Positions 1-6,906 of a stretch of DNA of 64,000 nt are shown here, in pieces. The notes below the pieces were generated by a model. It worked only from the letters and a program-made list of their open reading frames with translations. It did not search any database and was not told where the DNA came from. The translations under genes and the position numbers were made by a program. The stretch is from NCBI RefSeq assembly GCF_024580145.1, contig NZ_JANINI010000009.1:62001-126000 (forward strand), given 5' to 3'. The stretch's first letter is position 1, and every line of letters begins with the position of its first letter. This stretch comes from Methyloversatilis sp. XJ19-49 (GTDB taxonomy: Bacteria > Pseudomonadota > Gammaproteobacteria > Burkholderiales > Rhodocyclaceae).

Positions 1-2
1 GT

Positions 3-1211
3 CTGCCGGATCGCGATGGTCTGTCGCTGTTCGGCGACATCCGGCATCAACATCCGGCGCTGCCGGTCATCCTGCTGACTGCACACGGCACGATTCCGGA
101 CGCAGTCGAAGCGACTTCGCAGGGCGTCGCCGGCTATCTGACCAAACCTTTCGACAGTGCGGTGCTGCTGGCGCAGATATCGCGCGCACTCGAGCACGCG
201 ACACCACCCGGCGCGAGCGCCGCCATCGACGACGCCTGGCGCGCTGACCTGATCAGCCACAGTGCGCGCATGAACACGCTGCTCGATGAAGCCCGGCTGA
301 TCGCGGCGTCCGACGCCAGCGTGCTGATCCGCGGCCAGAGCGGCACCGGCAAGGAGTTGCTGGCGCGTGCCATCCATCGCGCCAGCCCGCGCGCGGCAGA
401 ACCTTTCGTTGCGATCAACTGCGGTGCGATTCCCGAAGCGCTGCTCGAATCCGAACTGTTCGGCCATGAGCGGGGCGCCTTCACCGGCGCGACCGGGCGC
501 CATACCGGCCTGTTCCGTGCGGCGCACGGCGGTACGCTGTTTCTCGACGAAATCGGGGACATGCCGCTGGCGCTGCAGGTGAAGCTGCTGCGTGTGCTGC
601 AGGAACGCGCAGTGCGCCCGGTGGGTGCGACGCAGGCTGAGCCGATCGACGTGCGCATCGTGTCGGCAACCCATTGCGACCTCGACGCCGCGCTCGATCA
701 GGGCCAGTTCCGCGAAGACCTCTATTACCGCATCAATGTCGTCAGCCTGATGCTGCCGTCGCTCGACGAGCGGCGGGAAGACATCCCGCTGCTCGCCGAT
801 CACTTCCTGCGCACGCTGGCGAAGAAGTACGGCAAACCTCTATACGGCTTCGCACCCGATGCGCTCGAAGCGCTGGCAACGGCCAGTTGGGCCGGCAATG
901 TGCGCCAGCTGCAGAACGTGGTCGAACAGGCGTGCGCACTGGCCACCACGTCACTTGTACCGCGTGCGCTGGTCGACCGAGCGTTGCGCGTGAAGCCTAT
1001 GGAAGCGCTTGGCTATGCCGAAGCCAAACAGCGCTTCGAACGCAACTATCTGGTGCAGTTGCTCAAGCTCACGGCCGGCAACGTGAGCGATGCGGCGCGC
1101 ATTGCCGGGCGCAACCGCACCGAGTTCTACCGGCTGCTGCAGCGCTGCGGACTTGATCCGGTTCTGTTCCGCAACGATGCCGCGGACGCGGCACTCGGCC
1201 GCCACGGCTGA
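3..1211 (+). CDS. glrR: GlrR/QseF-type sigma-54 dependent response regulator (5' end outside window)
   Basis: The gene enters the window already in frame; the first visible residues (LPDRDGLSLF...) are the second half of a receiver domain ending in the conserved TKPF. Then comes an AAA+ sigma-54 activator domain with Walker A GQSGTGKE, the sigma-54 contact loop GAFTGA, and Walker B LFLDEIGD. A Fis-type helix-turn-helix closes the protein (GNVSDAARIAGRNRTEFYRLL). Order and spacing match GlrR, which in enterics is phosphorylated by the kinase GlrK and activates sigma-54 promoters. The kinase gene would lie upstream, outside the window. A candidate target promoter follows immediately downstream. 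Other NtrC-family regulators are possible, but the short C-terminus and the downstream GlrR-like site favour GlrR. Confidence 0.85.
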   Translation: MPDRDGLSLFGDIRHQHPALPVILLTAHGTIPDAVEATSQGVAGYLTKPFDSAVLLAQISRALEHATPPGASAAIDDAWRADLISHSARMNTLLDEARLIAASDASVLIRGQSGTGKELLARAIHRASPRAAEPFVAINCGAIPEALLESELFGHERGAFTGATGRHTGLFRAAHGGTLFLDEIGDMPLALQVKLLRVLQERAVRPVGATQAEPIDVRIVSATHCDLDAALDQGQFREDLYYRINVVSLMLPSLDERREDIPLLADHFLRTLAKKYGKPLYGFAPDALEALATASWAGNVRQLQNVVEQACALATTSLVPRALVDRALRVKPMEALGYAEAKQRFERNYLVQLLKLTAGNVSDAARIAGRNRTEFYRLLQRCGLDPVLFRNDAADAALGRHG

Positions 1212-1220
1212 CCGCTGCGG

Positions 1221-1238
1221 TGTCGCCTCAGAGCGACG
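1221..1238 (+). promoter_or_regulatory. Candidate GlrR upstream activating site
   Basis: TGTC, ten bases, then GACG. This matches the GlrR recognition pattern known in enterics (TGTC-N10-GACA) except for the last base. It lies about 54 bp upstream of a sigma-54 promoter match and just after the activator gene's stop codon, a normal place for an enhancer-type site. Confidence 0.45.
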
Positions 1239-1291
1239 CCGCAGTCGCAACCCGCAGTGGCAATTTACTGATCAAAAAAGGAAAAGCGTGT

Positions 1292-1307
1292 TGGCGCGAC
1301 ATCTGCT
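1292..1307 (+). promoter_or_regulatory. Candidate sigma-54 (-24/-12) promoter for the BON-domain gene
   Basis: TGGCGC, five bases, CTGCT. The invariant GG and GC dinucleotides are at the correct spacing relative to the TGGCAC-N5-TTGCA consensus. It lies 54 bp ahead of the BON gene and directly behind the sigma-54 activator gene. Confidence 0.5.
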
Positions 1308-1361
1308 TGAGGGTCAGGCAGGCGTTCCAGCTACACGACCCGACTACAAGGAGGAGACCTC

Positions 1362-1724
1362 ATGATCACCCGACAGCGCATCGTCACCGTACTGACCACC
1401 ACGGCCATCGCCTATTCGATCTGCTCGCCGACCCAGGCTGCCGGTCTGGTGGGTGCCGCGCGCCTGCAGGCGCGCGAGCCGACCACCGAAGATGTCGATC
1501 ACTCCTTGCAGAAGGCGATCCAGGTGGCTTTTCGTGCCGATCACGCGCTCGACGGCATTGATGTTGCAGTGTCTTCGCACGCCGGTGATGTGACCCTGTC
1601 CGGTACCGTGCGTAATGCCGCGCAACTCGCCCGCGTACTGCAGACGGCCCTGTCAGTCGCCGGCGTGAGGCGGATCGACAATGCGCTGGCCGTGGCAGAA
1701 GAACGCCCTGGCGACTCGGCGTGA
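1362..1724 (+). CDS. Small secreted BON-domain protein
   Basis: 120 residues, preceded by a strong ribosome site (AAGGAGGAGACCTC before ATG). The N-terminus is a Sec signal peptide with likely cleavage after TQA (about residue 27). Residues ~45-110 form a single BON domain: a helix (SLQKAIQVAFRADHAL), then beta strands around VAVSSHAGDVTLSGTV, a helix, and a final strand with the typical 'VRRIDNALAV' ending. BON domains bind lipid or other envelope components, so a periplasmic, envelope-stress role is likely. The gene follows the sigma-54 activator and has its own sigma-54-like promoter. A strong bidirectional terminator closes it. Confidence 0.75.
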   Translation: MITRQRIVTVLTTTAIAYSICSPTQAAGLVGAARLQAREPTTEDVDHSLQKAIQVAFRADHALDGIDVAVSSHAGDVTLSGTVRNAAQLARVLQTALSVAGVRRIDNALAVAEERPGDSA

Positions 1725-1754
1725 GAGCGACTTCTTTCCCTTCGCCGGAAACGA

Positions 1755-1786
1755 AAAAGCCCCAGCCGCGCAAGGCTGGGGCTTTT
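1755..1786. terminator. Bidirectional rho-independent terminator
   Basis: A 13-bp perfect stem (AAAAGCCCCAGCC / GGCTGGGGCTTTT) with a 6-nt loop and T-runs on both sides. On the plus strand it ends the BON transcript. On the minus strand it originally ended the tRNA transcript; prophage insertion has moved the intact tRNA about 46.7 kb away. Confidence 0.85.
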
Positions 1787-1791
1787 GTGTC

Positions 1792-1840
1792 TGGTGGGCC
1801 CCCCGAGAGTCGAACTCGGCACCAACGGATTATGAGTCCG
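1792..1840 (-). repeat. attL: 49-bp duplicate of the tRNA 3' half
   Basis: Identical over 49 bp to 48532-48580; the flanking bases differ on both sides. It contains the CCA end, T arm, variable loop and anticodon arm of the tRNA (minus sense) but not the D arm or the 5' acceptor strand, so it is a remnant displaced by integration and not a functional tRNA. Confidence 0.93.
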
Positions 1841-2388
1841 GGCCGCTTTGCTCAGCCGATCAATCGGTTACGTTCGATCCTTACGCACTATCACGACAAA
1901 TTGAGTCACGGTTCTCTGCGGGTTTGCCGGCGTCCACTGAACGAATAGTGAGCGCTCTTTCGGCGCTGCTCTCTCCCCCGTCTTTCAGTCGCGCGAAGTC
2001 GCCAGTCGGCGCGGTCTTCGCGCGCCTCGGTCGACCGAACCCCACTCAGGCGCAGCGGATTAGCGCCGGCGAAAGATCCAGGAGCGGGCGGACTGGATTG
2101 ACGGGCTGTCGAATGCGGCTCAGAGATAAAGAAATACGACGTATCCCAAAGACGTAGTTTCCGCGCGCCCGCGTCATTCTATGGACGGTTTGCCGTGCAA
2201 TAGCGCAGCGCGCCGTCGCTATCGACCGCACAGCTAGACAGCATGCGGCCGACATCCACGCAAGTTGCCTGTCAAGGCTATTGCGGCGTGAAAGGACATG
2301 ATTCAATACTTGCCAGCACGTTCGAAAACGCATTGATGTTGAATGGCTTTCAAAAAAGCCATCCACAAGTAATCCACAGCTTGTTGTC
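1841..2388. other. Non-coding left end of prophage, with a possible integrase arm site
   Basis: I see no convincing gene here; open frames are short and lack ribosome sites. An 11-bp motif TGATAGTGCGT (minus strand, 1883-1893) matches 10 of 11 bases of TGATAGTGCGC beside attR (48462-48472), and a looser TAGTGAGCGC lies at 1946-1955; these may be integrase or Xis arm-type sites. Two near-DnaA-box sequences (ATCCACA, AATCCACA) lie at about 2360-2379, next to an inverted repeat ATGGCTTT...AAAGCCAT at about 2343-2362. Confidence 0.4.
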
Positions 2389-2416
2389 TTGTGCGGAAAA
2401 AAAGCGCGTTTAGAAT
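2389..2416 (+). promoter_or_regulatory. Candidate sigma-70 promoter for the structured RNA / NYN unit
   Basis: TTGTGC, 16 bp, TAGAAT, which predicts a start near 2423, at the beginning of the structured region. It is the only good promoter match between attL and the NYN gene. Confidence 0.5.
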
Positions 2417-2422
2417 GTGTTT

Positions 2423-2670
2423 CATGCCTACCGCCACTAAATATGGTGTTCGCCGCGCAGGTTTGCCCTGCCGGTAGTGGTCGGATGGATGGGTGGCAGC
2501 CGAGACGTAAGTCCCGGCCGCCTGAGCCGTTTGCACAGCTCGCCTTGGAAAGTGGATTGTGCGCCGGGTCTGCCTATGTCGACAACCCCTTCAATGGGAG
2601 ATGGCTATGCCTCCGCCACCACGATGCGGGTGACTGAGTAGTCACCCCCCGGGCAGCTTGCTGCCCGGGT
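2423..2670 (+). ncRNA. Candidate structured RNA upstream of the NYN nuclease gene
   Basis: About 250 nt with several perfect or near-perfect helices in order. CTACCG (2428-2433) pairs with CGGTAG (2472-2477) and encloses GCAGG/CCTGC. GGCAGCCG (2495-2502) pairs with CGGCCGCC (2515-2522), with one mismatch, and is capped by GAC-GTAA-GTC, a GNRA tetraloop. GCACA (2533-2537) pairs with TGTGC (2558-2562). Two back-to-back perfect hairpins end the region: GGGTGACT/AGTCACCC (2628-2647) and CCCGGGCAG/CTGCCCGGG (2648-2669). A promoter match precedes it. CCACTA (2434-2439) can instead pair with TAGTGG (2475-2480), so two alternative folds exist. I do not recognise the RNA family. It could be a leader of the NYN mRNA or a separate RNA. 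Confidence 0.5.
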
Positions 2671-2712
2671 CATTTGCCTGTGAAAGGACGATATATCAAC
2701 CCACTACCCACT

Positions 2713-3270
2713 ATGGTTTTTGTCGACGGCACGAACTTGCTCGTGGAGTTGATCAATCGTTACAGCCTTGAAGAGCGAGCCGAGACGCCCTCCGATGAAG
2801 TCATCAATTTGGCCTCTAAGTTGATCAGCCAAGCGTTGAGCGGATCTCTGGGAACGATTGGCGCATGTCGAGTCGTGAGGAAGTATTGGTTTGGATCCCG
2901 CCAGGGGAGTGATGAAGACATTCAGACGCTTCGGATTCTCTTGAAGCGGTATGGCTACGACTCAAGTATTTATCCGAAGAGGAAGGGTCGGAACGAGAAA
3001 GGCGTTGATCTGGCGGTCGCACGCGAGATGTTGATGCAGGCCTTCCATCGGAATTATGAGGTGGCCGTTCTGGTAGGCGGTGATGCGGACTATGTAGGGC
3101 TTGTTGAAGACGTGAAACGGCTCGGCCGAACATGTGTTGGTGTATTCCCAAACGGGAATTCGATGTCGGACAAGCTGCTCATCAGTTTGGATCGTTACTT
3201 CGAGATTGCTGGACCTGCGGAGGTTTTGACGTACCAGCTCGCCAAGGCTCGCGCGCAGTCAGCAGACTGA
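2713..3270 (+). CDS. NYN-domain (PIN-fold) ribonuclease-like protein
   Basis: The protein starts directly with the first conserved strand of the NYN fold (MVFVDGTNL), followed by EKGVDLAVAREML and LVGGDADYVGLVEDVKRLG. These supply the acidic residues expected of the metal-binding site (Asp in VDGTN, Asp in GVDL, and the two Asp of GGDAD). NYN/LabA/DUF88 proteins are PIN-like nucleases acting mostly on RNA. I chose ATG 2713 (185 aa) because the domain begins there. Upstream in-frame TTG 2674 and GTG 2680 are possible; no start has a good ribosome site, which suggests translation is coupled to the RNA structure just upstream. Its place beside attL, outside the lytic blocks, marks it as cargo. 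Its target is unknown. Confidence 0.8.
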   Translation: MVFVDGTNLLVELINRYSLEERAETPSDEVINLASKLISQALSGSLGTIGACRVVRKYWFGSRQGSDEDIQTLRILLKRYGYDSSIYPKRKGRNEKGVDLAVAREMLMQAFHRNYEVAVLVGGDADYVGLVEDVKRLGRTCVGVFPNGNSMSDKLLISLDRYFEIAGPAEVLTYQLAKARAQSAD

Positions 3271-3347
3271 TCAACGTCCGACACAACCCCATAAGCATTA
3301 CTGCGATCCGTCGCCAAGTGTTGCGATCGGAGCGCAGTCGCGCGCAC

Positions 3348-3878
3348 TCAGTGCAGGCGGGCGGCCGATTCATTCAGGACGTCGTACGCTCGTTCGCAGG
3401 CCCGTCCCGCTATTCCTCTGCGGTCAGTTTCTTCAGCCAGTTCTCGACCCGCGATCTCCATTTCGCCGAGCACGTCGGCGAGCAGATCGGGATCGCTTCG
3501 GGTTGCCTCGCCTGCAACGGCAGATCCGGGATCGTCGGGGCTTCGACGACAACCGGCGGTGATTGCGGCGACACGCTGGCGCAGCCGCCCAGCAACATCA
3601 GATGCAGCAGCAGCGTCAGCACGAACGGCTTCGAGTTGGGTTTGCGTGGCATTGGTGATCTCCCATAGGGCGGTAAAGCGGCGAGCGTCTTCTGCGCGTG
3701 CATCGGTCTCGGCTTCGCGACCGGTGCGTTCGAGGGTGGCCATCTGCTGCGCGTGGTCGCGCTGCGTGCGGGCGTGTGCGGTTTGTTCGCTGGCCAGCCG
3801 GTAGGTCTGCAGGCCGGCGAGCGCGAGCGCGCCGAGCAGCAGCCACGGGACGCTCCGAGTCAGGATTTTCGAGAGCAT
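3348..3878 (-). CDS. Rz-like inner-membrane spanin
   Basis: 176 residues: an N-terminal membrane anchor (VPWLLLGALALAGLQTYRLA), then a long charged helical region (HARTQRDHAQQMATLERTG...), as in i-spanins. A second gene with a lipobox is embedded in another frame of the same DNA, the classical Rz/Rz1 layout. The gene is the last of the lysis cassette and of the late operon. The spanin pair connects inner and outer membranes and fuses them in the final lysis step. Confidence 0.75.
   Translation of the reverse strand: MLSKILTRSVPWLLLGALALAGLQTYRLASEQTAHARTQRDHAQQMATLERTGREAETDARAEDARRFTALWEITNATQTQLEAVRADAAAASDVAGRLRQRVAAITAGCRRSPDDPGSAVAGEATRSDPDLLADVLGEMEIAGRELAEETDRRGIAGRACERAYDVLNESAARLH
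3410..3652 (-). CDS. Rz1-like outer-membrane spanin lipoprotein, embedded in the Rz gene
   Basis: 80 residues from the ATG at 3652, which has a good ribosome site (GGGAG). The signal peptide ends in the lipobox LLGGC, so the mature protein would be a lipoprotein, followed by a proline-rich stretch (QSPPVVVEAPTIPDLP) as in Rz1. It lies entirely inside the Rz-like gene in a different frame. An upstream in-frame start at 3703 would add 17 residues ahead of the signal peptide and is less likely. Confidence 0.78.
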   Translation of the reverse strand: MPRKPNSKPFVLTLLLHLMLLGGCASVSPQSPPVVVEAPTIPDLPLQARQPEAIPICSPTCSAKWRSRVENWLKKLTAEE

Positions 3879-4345
3879 CAGCGCGCTCCCTTCGTCGTCT
3901 CGATCAGCAGCTGGTGCTCGCCGAGGCGCAACACTCCGCGCAGATCCCCCAGGGCGATCTGACTTGAGATCACGACCGACTCGCCACTCTGGGTGCCGTG
4001 CTTACGGCCGACGGCAATGCAGCCGATCACGTCGCTGACGCGGTTGCCGGCGTGGATAAGCACTGCCGATCGGCCCCAGCCTTGCGCGCGCGGTACGTCA
4101 TGCGGCTGGTACCACACGCCCAGCGCCGGGTTGATCAGCGCCCAGACGCTGGGAAACCGCTCGCTGCTGTGCTGGATCAGCCGGTACTCGCCGTCCGGTA
4201 CGCACGAGATGCGCGGCTTTCCACCCGGGCCCGCCGGGTTGGGCACCCATGGCCGCTCAATCGTGGCCAGCTCAAGATCGCCAGCGACGAGGCGGCCGAG
4301 CGTGCATGTGTGGTGGTACGCGAAGCGGGTGAGGACGATGTTCAT
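3878..4345 (-). CDS. DUF5675-like protein in the endolysin position
   Basis: 155 residues. Pattern: T-x-G-R-L...LATIERPWVPN near the start, ISCVPDGEYRL, then RSAVLIHAGNRVSDVIGCIAVG. This fits the phage family DUF5675. The His...Gly-Cys-Ile arrangement resembles the active-site layout of YkuD L,D-transpeptidases (H-x-G...GC), which is only a motif-level similarity. The gene lies between holin and spanins, where an endolysin normally sits, and no other endolysin is visible in the prophage. A cell-wall role is therefore inferred, not shown. It overlaps the holin stop by 4 bp. Confidence 0.65.
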   Translation of the reverse strand: MNIVLTRFAYHHTCTLGRLVAGDLELATIERPWVPNPAGPGGKPRISCVPDGEYRLIQHSSERFPSVWALINPALGVWYQPHDVPRAQGWGRSAVLIHAGNRVSDVIGCIAVGRKHGTQSGESVVISSQIALGDLRGVLRLGEHQLLIETTKGAR

Positions 4346-4683
4346 TGTTTGTCACCCACACCGAAGATGCGATCGCGAAAGCGCTCGTACTGTCCGAGCG
4401 CGCGCGTTCCCATATGCGCACTGATCGCCACCAGCAGGGAGCGCGTCATGCCGTCCATGCCTGCTGTCTCGCACATCATGTGTGTGATGAGGCCGACGAA
4501 TGTGCAGACAATCAGATCCAGCAAGGCATTGCGCGGGCTCCACGGCTCCCCTGCACGAATCTTCTGCGCGACTTGCGCGGCGGTCGCGAGCGAAGAGAGA
4601 AACAACGTCGAGAGCCACGGCAAGACGGGGCGCAGCACGTCGAGTAGCGAAGCGAGAAATGCGGAGGTGTCTCTGTCGTGCAT
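4342..4683 (-). CDS. Phage holin
   Basis: 113 residues from an ATG with the site AAAGGAACGCCA. A first hydrophobic stretch (LPWLSTLFLSSLATAAQVA) is followed by ALLDLIVCTFVGLITHMMC and a third helix (SLLVAISAHMGTRAL), with a charged C-terminus (FRDRIFGVGDKQ). Size, three predicted membrane helices and position ahead of the lysis genes fit a class-I-type holin that times membrane permeabilisation. An in-frame start 27 codons upstream is possible but has no ribosome site. Confidence 0.72.
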   Translation of the reverse strand: MHDRDTSAFLASLLDVLRPVLPWLSTLFLSSLATAAQVAQKIRAGEPWSPRNALLDLIVCTFVGLITHMMCETAGMDGMTRSLLVAISAHMGTRALGQYERFRDRIFGVGDKQ

Positions 4684-4694
4684 TGGCGTTCCTT

Positions 4695-6182
4695 TCAGAC
4701 GTAGCAGACGGGTGTGCTGTAGGTGGTGCTGATGGCACCGGTCAGCGGGTTGATCGCGCGCCACCAGGTAGTCGGCCCGCCGACAAGGCGGCCTGCGCCG
4801 TCAGACGTCCAGCCACCGGAGGCGGCGGCCTGTGCTGCGGCGCTGGAGTCAGGTGAGTAGGCCGACGTCCACGTGACGACGCCGGCGCGGCTGATGCTGA
4901 ACAGGCCGATGAGCTTCTTCGAATACAGCCAGAGCCCGGTCTGGGTGCGATCACGGGAAATGACCAGCAGAGCAGCCTCGGTCGGATCGGCGTAGCTGGT
5001 GATGGGGTAGAGGCCGTCGACGTTCCAGGTCAGGTTTGTGCCGCCCTGGTAATAGACCTCCGGGATTCCGCTTTCGAGTTCGACGCTGTCGGCCGGGAAC
5101 GGGTCATGCGCGATCGACACGGAGGCGACTTCGGTCCCGTCGCGGCTCAGCGTGTAGGTGATGTCACGCGTGGTCTCTTCGTCCCTTCGCGCGAAGAATG
5201 TCGTCCCAAAGCCCGGCACGCTGATGTTGAATTCCCCGAAGTCGCGCACCAGCTCGAAGTCAAACGTGTAGCCGATGGTGAATTCCTTCGGCACATCGGA
5301 TTCACCGAAGTACATCGAGACGATGCGGTCGCTGACTGCATCGTTGCCGCTGAGCGTGACCGTGCCCGTGCGGAATCCCTCGACCGTCGGCAGGTCTTCC
5401 CAATCGCCGGCCGGCACACGCGATCTGGTGCCGGAGACGGTCCCGAGCGTTGCGCGGTGGTTGCGCAACGTCGTCAGTGCGATCGACGGTGTTGGCGAGC
5501 CGTCGCTTACCTCGATGATCAGAAAACCCAGTGCTGACTCGACCGGTGCGGGCACTACGAATTCGGATCCGTAGCGGGGCCTGTAGCTGGTGCGCCGTGG
5601 ATCTGCGAAAAGCCCGACGATTACTTTCGATCCGCTGGAATTGATGTCGCAGATCCGAAGCAGCGTGTCGGTCAGTTCGGTGTTGTTCGTCGTCGCCAGC
5701 GAAAGCGCAATTGCGCCGTCATCGACGGTGTGCGACAGGTCGGTATCGACGGCCGTGAAAGCAGGTTCGCCGATCCGGCCGAACTTGCGGGCGCGCACCC
5801 GAATCGATGTCTGGTAAGTCGCCAGACGAGGCAGCGAAAACTGCCAGCACACTCCGGCGCTGTCACGCCAGATCCAAGCGGGCGCATCGCCGGTCAGCCG
5901 CTTGCCATAGACCTGCGTCGCGGCGCCGGATATCACGAGCTGCTGAAGCCACTGATGGCCAGCCGCATCGTCCTGGAGAAGTTCGTCTTCGGTGCGCTCA
6001 ACGGCGGGCACGCCTGCAAGCGTCACCGCCCAGGCGTCTGCGCTGTTCGGCTGCAGGTATGCGCGGGTCGTGCTGTTCGGCAGCGTCAGCTGCGATAGCG
6101 ACACGGGGCCGTGAAAAGGATGTCCGAAGGAACCGAACTTCGCGAGTGGACCGAACGGCGTGGTGAAAGAGTCGATCGTCAC
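4695..6182 (-). CDS. Phage tail-region structural protein, function unknown
   Basis: 495 residues, predominantly beta-rich and low in charge clusters, with no recognised catalytic motif. It is the last structural gene before the holin, a position often held by receptor-binding or tail-tip proteins. The C-terminal third (GLWLYSKKLIGLFSISRAG...GGWTSDGAGRLVGGP) looks like a ligand-binding beta domain. It overlaps the preceding gene by 4 bp, so the two are translationally coupled. Confidence 0.6.
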   Translation of the reverse strand: MTIDSFTTPFGPLAKFGSFGHPFHGPVSLSQLTLPNSTTRAYLQPNSADAWAVTLAGVPAVERTEDELLQDDAAGHQWLQQLVISGAATQVYGKRLTGDAPAWIWRDSAGVCWQFSLPRLATYQTSIRVRARKFGRIGEPAFTAVDTDLSHTVDDGAIALSLATTNNTELTDTLLRICDINSSGSKVIVGLFADPRRTSYRPRYGSEFVVPAPVESALGFLIIEVSDGSPTPSIALTTLRNHRATLGTVSGTRSRVPAGDWEDLPTVEGFRTGTVTLSGNDAVSDRIVSMYFGESDVPKEFTIGYTFDFELVRDFGEFNISVPGFGTTFFARRDEETTRDITYTLSRDGTEVASVSIAHDPFPADSVELESGIPEVYYQGGTNLTWNVDGLYPITSYADPTEAALLVISRDRTQTGLWLYSKKLIGLFSISRAGVVTWTSAYSPDSSAAAQAAASGGWTSDGAGRLVGGPTTWWRAINPLTGAISTTYSTPVCYV

Positions 6183-6499
6183 GGCGTCGGGTCCGCGAAG
6201 TCAATCCAGTTGCCTCCCTGCAGCGAAACACGTCGGATCGGCTTCACGATCCAGGTGAACGCGCCGTCGGTGCTGGTCACCGTTTCGTCTGGCCAATACG
6301 TACGCGACGCGAACGACGTCTCCACGAGCACGTCACCGCTGCCGCCGCTTGCAGCGGGCGTGCGCCCACGGCCGATGGCGGGAGGCTTTGCGCCCTGCAC
6401 TGGTTTGGGTTCGAACGGAGGGCGAGAGCCCTGCGTCATGCCGCCGCCTGCCAGCTCGCGAGCACCGATTCTCATCAGGGCCTTGCTGATGTCACCCAT
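6179..6499 (-). CDS. Small phage tail-region protein, unknown
   Basis: 106 residues. The Gly/Pro-rich N-terminal half (GGGMTQGSRPPFEPKPVQG) is followed by a short beta-rich C-terminus (TFTWIV-like strands ending WIDFADPTP). No known domain recognised. It lies two bases from its upstream neighbour and overlaps the downstream gene by 4 bp, inside the late operon. Confidence 0.55.
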   Translation of the reverse strand: MGDISKALMRIGARELAGGGMTQGSRPPFEPKPVQGAKPPAIGRGRTPAASGGSGDVLVETSFASRTYWPDETVTSTDGAFTWIVKPIRRVSLQGGNWIDFADPTP

Positions 6500-6501
6500 G
6501 A

Positions 6502-6906
6502 TCAGACATCCGTCTCTGCCGTATTCGGCACGTCGAGGCCGAGATCGGTGTATGTGGTTCCGACCGTCCCTGCGCTGGCGTCGATCCGAATATGCACAGG
6601 CTTCGCGTTGCCTGCGCCTGACAGGACCGTGTGGCCGATCGCCAGAGCAGTGCCACCCGTAGCGCCAGCGAGGCCGCCGTTCGTGGCCGCGAGCTTGATT
6701 GCTGCGGCTGCCAGGCCACTGCCGCCAGCGCTGTCTGTCACGACGATTTGCAGATTCGTCACTCCCGGGTTCGTCGCGTCCTGCAATTGCTTGCCTGCGG
6801 CTGGCGAGCCGAAATAGATCAGCCGGTCACCTTGCGTGCTCAGGTGCCGGGTCGACGCGCCGAGCGGTATCGAAAGGCCGGCATCGGCGAAGAATCCGAA
6901 AGTCAT
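6502..6906 (-). CDS. Small phage structural protein, unknown
   Basis: 134 residues, rich in Ala, Gly and Thr, almost without Cys, and with a probable beta-sandwich character (IPLGASTRHLSTQGDRLIYFGSP...). It may be a tail accessory or fibre-tip subunit. It overlaps the large hub-like gene by 4 bp. No motif supports a specific role. Confidence 0.55.
   Translation of the reverse strand: MTFGFFADAGLSIPLGASTRHLSTQGDRLIYFGSPAAGKQLQDATNPGVTNLQIVVTDSAGGSGLAAAAIKLAATNGGLAGATGGTALAIGHTVLSGAGNAKPVHIRIDASAGTVGTTYTDLGLDVPNTAETDV

Noticed and set aside
1792-1840. A second functional tRNA gene at the left end
   Set aside because: Only the 3' 49 bases are present; D arm and 5' acceptor strand are missing.
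2389-2637. 82-codon open frame across the candidate structured RNA
   Set aside because: Its start lies inside the predicted promoter, it has no ribosome site, and the translation looks random; the base-pairing pattern explains the region better.
2423-3270. Retron or group II intron explanation for the structured RNA
   Set aside because: There is no reverse transcriptase nearby and no domain V-like motif or msr/msd layout that I can see.
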